DNA of 64,000 nucleotides from Stromatinia cepivora (Eukaryota > Ascomycota > Leotiomycetes > Helotiales > Sclerotiniaceae): positions 930,001 through 994,000 of the forward strand of contig RCTD01000025.1 of the NCBI GenBank assembly GCA_014898415.1, written 5' to 3'. The notes beneath the pieces were generated by a model that saw nothing but the letters and a program-made list of their open reading frames with translations, had not been told where the DNA came from and searched no databases. The translations under genes and the position numbers were made by a program. This document shows, one piece after another, positions 57,865-64,000 of the stretch (its first letter is position 1; each line of letters opens with the position of its first letter).

Positions 57865-60864
57865 ATGGGAAGTTTTGTTTTCAAATGGTAAGTTTTTTCT
57901 TCGCTCAATTCAATGTCTGGCCCTCATTACTCCCATTGTCCAATGACAAATTCGAGAATTTAAGACCCTGAGATAAACTCCTCTCTCTTGCATTCTGATC
58001 TTCATTATCTGCGACATGGGAAACTATGCGCAAGATGATATATTAACAATGGCACAAACCTTTCTTGACTTCTCTTATCAATTTGATCTTTTCAAGAGCT
58101 AACACTGTGGTGCTTAGGGAACATCCTGCGGAAGAGGTCTTTGTTACTGGAACATTCGATAACTGGTCCAAGAGCGAAAAATTGGTAAAGACTGGAGACG
58201 TCTTCCAGAAGGATGTTCAACTGGCAAATGCTGGAGAAAAGATTTATTACAAGGTGAGCTAAATTTGAAGAATGATGTTGGATTCGATGATGGCAACAAT
58301 GATGGCAACAATGATGGCAACAATGATGGCAACAATGATGGCAACAATAATGGCAACAATGATGGCAACAATGATGGCAACAATAATGGCAACAATGATG
58401 GCAACAATGATTTGCGACCCAAGTTTTCATTGAAGAAATCGAGGTTGTCAGTCAAATGCGCCTAGTGATTCAAATTCCACTTCTCGAAGCATGCGTCAAA
58501 GTGAGACTTGCAGCTTAGCAGAACCTCCACTTATGACGCATGCAGTTACTTTTGTCCACTCACTAGGAAAAAAACCTTTCTTGGAGAGATTAGGCGTCGA
58601 AAGTTGGCAATTCACTTTCCTAATAATAAACAGGCTTGTTGCTTGCATGATTAATTACCTAGTTGTACACGCAGGCTTTGGTCCCGCCTATTCCCCAACC
58701 CCGCTTGTTTGTTTGCTTCAGCTATGTTCAACTACCGGCCTTCGTTAGAAAAGATAGCCTGACCCATCTTCTTCAATTTTTCCATCTTTTTTTCTCGAAC
58801 CTGCAAAAATTTCCAAAGTCTTCAGGAGCTAATTGAATCACTTAACAGTTCGTTGTCGACGGTAATTGGGTTACAGATCACACTGCCCCTCAAGAAAACG
58901 ACGCTTCGGGAAATTTAAACAACGTCCTTACAACAGATAGAATTGTGAAGCGTACACCTGCGACTGCTGGAATCATGTCTGGCGTTGCACCAACCTCGAC
59001 TACGTCAGAATTGGCCAAGGACGTTCCTCTTGAGAAGGAGAAATCCCCACTCGAACAAAATGGCACTTCGGCTTTGCCTGGAGCCTTTCCTGAAACTCCT
59101 GCTGCGGTGGAAACCGGTGATTTCTCTGTAAATCCTCTCCCCGCTGCAGATGGTGCAGTCAACCCTATCAAGCTCGCACCGGGAGAGAAAGTTCCAGATT
59201 CAAGCTCTTTCACCACCAACACTATCACTTCTGGTGTACATGACGATCCCGAACTCGTCGCTGCGGACAAGGCCAAATCCGAGTCCGAGCCTACATTTGG
59301 TGTCTCACCGCTTCCCGCTTTTGCCGGTGCAGTTAACCCTATAAAACTTGCGCCTGGGGAGAAGATCCCGGAATCAAGCGACTTGACTGCCAACACCATC
59401 CACTCAGCTGTTCGTACTGACAAAGAATCATATGAAAACAGCGGCGCATTTGGCAATGCTCCCATCCTTCCTCCAGTTGTCACTCCTCAGGCTGAGCGTG
59501 AAGCGCATGGTACTGGAATTCTCGATTTGCCTCCTACGGCCAAGAACTTGATTCCTGAGTCAAGCTTGCCAGTCGGAGAAGGCGGAGCAGGAACATTTGA
59601 TGCAACAAGCCCAACCATCCAGTCCACAGGTCCTCAAAGCACAACAGCAATGCTTGCCGCCGAAGTTCCCCTCGAATCAGCAAAGGTGCCAGAGGTGGTC
59701 AAGGAGAGCCAGAAAAAAGCGGGAGTTGCTCCAGAAGCTAGCGCGATTCCATCTGAAGTTTCTGAAAAGAGCGCAGTTGAGAAAGAACTTAAGAGAGAGA
59801 TCGATGTTGCCCCAACAACTTCTGAGGGTGTTGCTGGACAGGGCACAACCAAGACTGAAGAGAGTGTCACTGCAGCCGAGGCTGCCGCTGCTGTTGGAGC
59901 AGCTGCTATGGCCGTGGGGGGTGCCGCGTATGCCGCAGCCTCTACTATCCCAAGCAGGCTTCCAGAGAGCGTTACGAGCATCCCAAGTGGGCTTCCGGAG
60001 AGCTTGACAAGCAAATTGCCAGAATCCGTCCAGCAATCGATTAACTCGATAAATGCCACCGGGACCGTTGACCAAACAACCGCTGAAGATACTCCAGAAA
60101 TCTTCAAGCAATCCATTGTTGAGTCAGGTCAAAGCCCAGAGGCTGCTGCTAACGAAGCAGCTGTTCTCGATAAGAAGGCTGTTGAAGAGGAATTATTGTC
60201 CGAAGTCAAGCCTGAGACATCTACCGCCAAAGACACCCCTGCGGTTGTTAAGGAGTCAATTGCGGAGTCAGGTCATAGCCCAGAGGCTGCTGCCAACGAA
60301 GAAGCTGTTCTTGATAAGAAGGCTTTTGAGAAGGAATTACTGTCCGAAATTAAACCGGAGACTTCAACTGGTGAACCTGCACCAAAAATCACCTCTACAA
60401 CAGACGTTGAGCCTCCTAAATCCGATGCTCCTACTGCTCCAGTTGTCACTAGTGGAGTCACCTCTGCGGACATCCCAACCATCTCGACTGCTGCTGCACC
60501 GGCTGTTACCAGTGGAGTAGAATCAACTAATGTTCCAACAATCTCTGGTCCAACACCAACAGAAACAAAACCAATCGACTCCAGAGATGTTTCGCCGCAC
60601 ACCAACCTCGCCACTGGTGAGCAGGCTGCACCAGTTGTTACCAGTGGATTGGGCTCTACTACAACTGCTGAAAAATCAAATGCTGCTCCAGCCACTCCTG
60701 CGAAGGAGAATGCTGCACCGTCCACAGCAAAATCCTCCGTTGAGTCCGCCACTCCATCAACCAGTCAAGCCGCAGACAGCCCTGCCAATTCCGCAGCGGC
60801 CGATAAGAAGAAGAAGCGCACCAGCTTTTTCGGAAAGTTGAAGGCGAAATTCCACAAGGATTAG
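57865..60864 (+). CDS. CBM48/AMPK-glycogen-binding-domain protein of CRP1/MDG1 type
   Basis: Three exons (57865-57887, 58118-58253, 58849-60864) give 724 aa. Exon 1 codes seven residues and part of a Trp (MGSFVFKW). The joined N-terminus, about 1-85, reads FKWEHPAEEVFVTGTFDNWSKSEKL then YKFVVDGNWVTDHTAP and is a CBM48 fold as in yeast Crp1 and Mdg1, which bind cruciform DNA or act in pheromone signalling. The remaining 640 residues are disordered, Ala/Pro/Ser/Thr/Glu-rich. They include two pairs of internal repeats: VNPIKLAPGEK near 156 and 214, and a 48-residue unit with SPEAAANEAAVLDKKA starting near 466 and 514. An Ala-rich stretch (about 400-420) and a basic tail (KKKKRTSFFGKLKAKFHKD) end it. 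Introns are unusually long (230 and 595 nt). Confidence 0.92.
58289..58408. repeat. ten-copy 12-bp minisatellite inside the CRP1-type intron 2
   Basis: Ten uninterrupted 12-bp units of GATGGCAACAAT. Units 6 and 9 start AAT instead of GAT. It lies 35 bases inside a 595-nt intron. The unit length is a multiple of three and encodes Asp-Gly-Asn-Asn, but the frame from exon 2 stops within three codons, so it is not translated as an extension. Confidence 0.95.
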
Positions 60865-62996
60865 GAGAACGATAATGGTGGCTGAATGAAATGGGTGTGG
60901 TAAGACAAACGCAGCATCTGTATCCTTGGGCGGCACACTGTTTTTTCCTGAACTGTACGATATTACCAGCTCCTTGTTTGCCTTGTCCCGGAAACATGTA
61001 ATGTGGAGGAAGGGGTTGAAAGGGGGATGAGCGTAAATGAAAAGGAGAGAGTCTGAATTGTGCTTTTTGATACCGGCTGAGTTACCCCTGCCCGCCCTTG
61101 CTGCATTGAATTTTCTAGTTCTCGTTTTACAAAGTTACAAATGGTTCTCTTGACTTCGCCGACATTCTGGTGTTAGTTGATATTTAGTCTAGTTAGTGAT
61201 TGATTGATGATGGGTTTAGTCAAATCATGAAAGATAAATTGGGAGTGGAGGAAACAAACAAGCGTACCACTTTGGAAAATTGTAAATAAAGGCTTTTTTC
61301 CCATCTCTCTAATGAAAAAAATTGCATTTTCAATATTTTGACGTTTGGTATTTAAGCTTCGAGTGTGTGACTTTGATTACTTGAAATGATGCGCGTCTGC
61401 TGCAGTGGTAGTTTGGAAATGTCTTGTGGCATGTGGTGTGTGGGTGTTGGGATATATGTTTGGGTCTGATGTTAGGGTTTTATTAAATCAAATGAAATGA
61501 TAGGGAGTCATGGTAAAATATAATTTATTATAATTTATTTGGAACTTTACTCACTTTCGACTATCATCTTTGAAACTTTATAGTAGATGTATTTTGATCT
61601 GAAGTTTGAGTCATGAAACTATCAAACATTCTCCAGGATAGCCTCAAGGTATTCTATAATCCACTATTCAATGCGTCGATACAAACTATCATGCCTTTAG
61701 CTCTTTGAATCTTCTCAAAATTATGGCCATGATTGGTGTTGTATAAAAAGGATCGTATGCGCAGGAGTGGCAGTGATATGGATAGTACATTTTCTTGTAC
61801 TTGTATCATATCCAGATATGTTATGTGCTACATAGGCAGTATGAATACCAAATCATTTTCTCCTAATGACGTGAGACGATAGTATAAGGAAGCGTCCTGT
61901 GAGGTGACTCTCGGGGTTGTTACAATTCATGTAATGTATGGAGACCCTTCCAGCATGGCATGAGAGGACAAAGGTGCGTCGGGCTCGGGTTTGTAAAGTC
62001 GGGATCGGGGTCTATGGCATGTACATTGATACGTACATATGCATGTGCAGTGGATGGGAAGAATGAGACGGCTTGGGGATATGTGGTGGTACTGGAGATG
62101 GATGGGTTTGTGGTCTTGTGCAAGACGAGCTACTTGCATATGGGCGATCCCCATGAGGGTTTATACTTTGAGAAGCGGAAACAGACTATTGTGCAATAGG
62201 ATAAGTTGCTCCTGAAAGTCAACTACTATAAAAATAAAAGACTGCAGTTATTGCGTAATTTGTATTCTTGCAATGTTCATTTTCATCTGTAAAGTTATTG
62301 CAGCTATTTTGGATATGATATGGAGAATTATCTTTATCTAAATGTTTAAATGCTGTGGAACGCAGTACAGTACAATACAGTACAAATTCAATGCAATAGT
62401 GCACAAGGCGCACTTTTCCTTCCTTCACTCTCTCCTTTCCTTGCTCTCGCTCGCTCTCGCATCCCCTTGGGTATCATAAATATGTATGTGTGCGTATGTA
62501 GTGAGTTCTGTCCCATCAACCAAGCCTCTCTCAACCCCCCAGATCAACACCATTATTCTGGATATGATATGTCACCATATGCATTTTGTTCATTAACATC
62601 AATCATGCGCAAAGAAAACTAGGAAATTTAGAGAGCTCGTAAGGAAATATAGAAGTAGAATTAGATGAGAAAAATATAAAAGATACAGGTAGTGATACAG
62701 ATGAGAAATGATGTTGTACAGCTTGAGTAAAGTAAAGAAATAGATACCCCGAGATGAAGATGAAGAATCCATGTATGAAATGAAACCAAACATTAAGAAA
62801 TTAAAAGAAATCCGTCATCGTTACATGGGGCATGTCATATGCTAATTCCCTTTTCCCTGCCGAGAAGTGAAGAAGCATTAAAAGACAATGCAATGCACAA
62901 GGCCAATCCAAAAAAAAAAATTGAAGAAAGTAGAAGGATAAAGGAAATGACCAAAGGAAATTAATGAACACCGAACAGCGAGGTAAAATAGAAATG
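60865..62996. other. 2.1-kb convergent spacer
   Basis: AT-rich sequence between two gene 3' ends. A 79-codon frame at 61960-62199 (plus) and an overlapping one on the minus strand look no better than chance. Nothing else is recognised. Confidence 0.5.
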
Positions 62997-64000
62997 TTAG
63001 AACCATTTCCCTCTTCCGTTCTCTCTAAGGCGCTTCAGAACACAAATAGAATCAACGAGAGTCATGCATTGGCCTCCAACACTATCGATCTCTAGTCGTG
63101 TGCGCACCGCATCGATAATAAAGGAGGTCTCCGCGCGCATGATCGATTTGCTGGTCAAGAGATCCTTGATTTCTAGCTCTAGCATAGAGTTGAGATACGT
63201 AAGAGCTGTGAGTCGTACATTCTCCGAAGCCTCGGGAGAAGTGTTCAAGTCTAGAGCTGCGTATGGGTCTGTAACGTTTCGGGAATAGGTACCGCTAGTT
63301 CCGCTGACACGGTGGCCAAATGCCCAGCAGATCAATGTGGCAACGTTCAAAGACCAATAATGAGAGAGATCGAGAGAATGTTGCATTGTGTTGTTGTCGG
63401 AAGACGGATAGCATGGCGCAGAAAACTCGGATAGTAGAACACGGCAAGCATAATGTACGGCGGTGGCTGCTGCTAGAGACGATGACCAAGTTTTGAGACG
63501 GGATTGTGCTTCGCGGAAATGGTTTGGATGCGTGATTTTTTGAGAAAATACCCATGTGTCCCCGCTGACGGCTAAAAGGTCGCGGAGCGGGGTATGGTAC
63601 AACGCGGCGTAGGTATGTACCATTGAAGATGCGGGAGATAATGTTACAAGTTCGAGTATCGTGGGATTGGTATTGTGTATTTCAAAGTCGCTTGGATAGT
63701 GATAGTCAGAGCCAACACGGCTGGGGATTTGAGATGTCAAGGAACATATGATAAGTGACCGAGCAAAATGTGAAAGCTCAAAATGGTGCTCTTTAGTGAA
63801 CTGGTTTTGGAGGAGGTGAAGTGGTTGACCTGGATTATTCCCTGTCTCGTTCGTAGCCCAGTCAGCTGCATTGGTTGATTCCCACAGGACTTCCGAGCAA
63901 GGTGTATATAGTACAGTAGGATCCACATATGATTTAGCTCTTTTTTGCTGGTGATACATGGCTTGGTGAATATCGAAAATAAAACAAAGACATAAAAGAC
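62997..64000 (-). CDS. C-terminal part of a putative fungal transcription factor (partial)
   Basis: The frame is open from the window edge (64000) to a stop at 62997-62999, giving about 334 codons. An internal ATG at 63959 need not be the start, since the upstream frame (IHQAM just before it) stays open, so the 5' part lies beyond the window. No DNA-binding domain is included. The visible part is helical with scattered Trp/Tyr/Cys (LWESTNAADWA, HFARSLIICSLTSQIPS, HYACRVLLSEF, LNVATLICWAFGHR). It resembles the regulatory C-terminal half of fungal-specific C2H2- or Zn2Cys6-type transcription factors. It ends DSICVLKRLRENGRGKWF. Assignment is by general resemblance only. Confidence 0.7.
   Translation of the reverse strand, partial: LLCLCFIFDIHQAMYHQQKRAKSYVDPTVLYTPCSEVLWESTNAADWATNETGNNPGQPLHLLQNQFTKEHHFELSHFARSLIICSLTSQIPSRVGSDYHYPSDFEIHNTNPTILELVTLSPASSMVHTYAALYHTPLRDLLAVSGDTWVFSQKITHPNHFREAQSRLKTWSSSLAAATAVHYACRVLLSEFSAPCYPSSDNNTMQHSLDLSHYWSLNVATLICWAFGHRVSGTSGTYSRNVTDPYAALDLNTSPEASENVRLTALTYLNSMLELEIKDLLTSKSIMRAETSFIIDAVRTRLEIDSVGGQCMTLVDSICVLKRLRENGRGKWF

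Noticed and set aside
58092..58465. Repeat-encoded ORFs in the CRP1-type intron (Asp-Gly-Asn-Asn on plus, His/Cys or Leu/Pro on minus)
   Set aside because: They are products of the 12-bp minisatellite; exon 2 runs into a stop three codons after the donor, so they are not joined to the protein.
61960..62199. 79-codon plus-strand ORF in the convergent spacer
   Set aside because: An equally good frame exists on the opposite strand and neither shows family motifs.
1..64000. CRISPR array, insertion sequence or prophage
   Set aside because: The tandem arrays have no spacers of the right kind, no transposase or phage gene is present, and the genes are eukaryotic with introns.

Overview
This window is nuclear DNA of a filamentous ascomycete. 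The evidence is the short GT-AG introns (mostly about 45-180 nt), one to four exons per gene, AT-rich spacers full of microsatellites, and typical Pezizomycotina housekeeping proteins. The proteins look like those of the Leotiomycetes, Botrytis/Sclerotinia type. That placement is inference from recall and was not tested. There are no bacterial operons, rRNAs, tRNAs or intact transposons that I can see.

Layout: 1-7.0 kb holds the Fe-S assembly gene DRE2 (+) and an unrecognised mitochondrial-type gene (-). They converge on a 3.8 kb gene-free stretch that carries a repeated box motif. 7.0-13.0 kb is repeat-containing spacer followed by the divergent pair ICE2 (-) and MYG1 (+). 13.3-20.7 kb has an endosulfine (IGO1-type, -), the ribosomal-protein arginine methyltransferase SFM1 (+), the Golgi carboxypeptidase KEX1 (+) and the mRNA export factor RAE1 (-). 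21.9-29 kb has a conserved unknown protein (-), phosphoethanolamine cytidylyltransferase ECT1 (+) and a branched-chain aminotransferase (+). 29.4-35 kb has a coiled-coil protein (-), a phosphopantothenoylcysteine decarboxylase/Hal3-type flavoprotein (-), mitochondrial glutaredoxin GRX5 (+) and an SDR oxidoreductase (+). 35.7-38 kb is a decayed pseudogene (-) with several stops and frameshifts. 38.8-52.9 kb has eIF2B-beta (GCD7, -), the NEM1 phosphatase (+), the RNA polymerase III largest subunit RPC1 (+), neutral ceramidase (-) and the splicing factor SPF27 (+). 53.2-64 kb has the PKA regulatory subunit (-), a CBM48 protein of CRP1/MDG1 type (+) and, cut by the window end, the C-terminal part of a putative transcription factor (-).

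The genes are mostly independent housekeeping functions, but some are related. DRE2 and GRX5 both serve Fe-S biogenesis. ECT1, NEM1, ICE2 and ceramidase all touch membrane lipid or ER homeostasis. The PKA regulatory subunit and the endosulfine both belong to nutrient/quiescence signalling.

The most unusual signals are non-coding. A cluster of nine copies of an AGATATGCAAC box, most preceded by a CTCTTTACCCCTC-type pyrimidine tract, lies at 3.6-5.1 kb in a convergent intergenic region. There is a perfect 15-bp hairpin at 8372-8406, a terminal-inverted-repeat hairpin inside an ICE2 intron, a dispersed palindromic element at 35.3 and 43.7-43.9 kb, and a 444-bp AAAAT array in the GCD7/NEM1 divergent promoter. 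I found no convincing new enzymatic or defence system.
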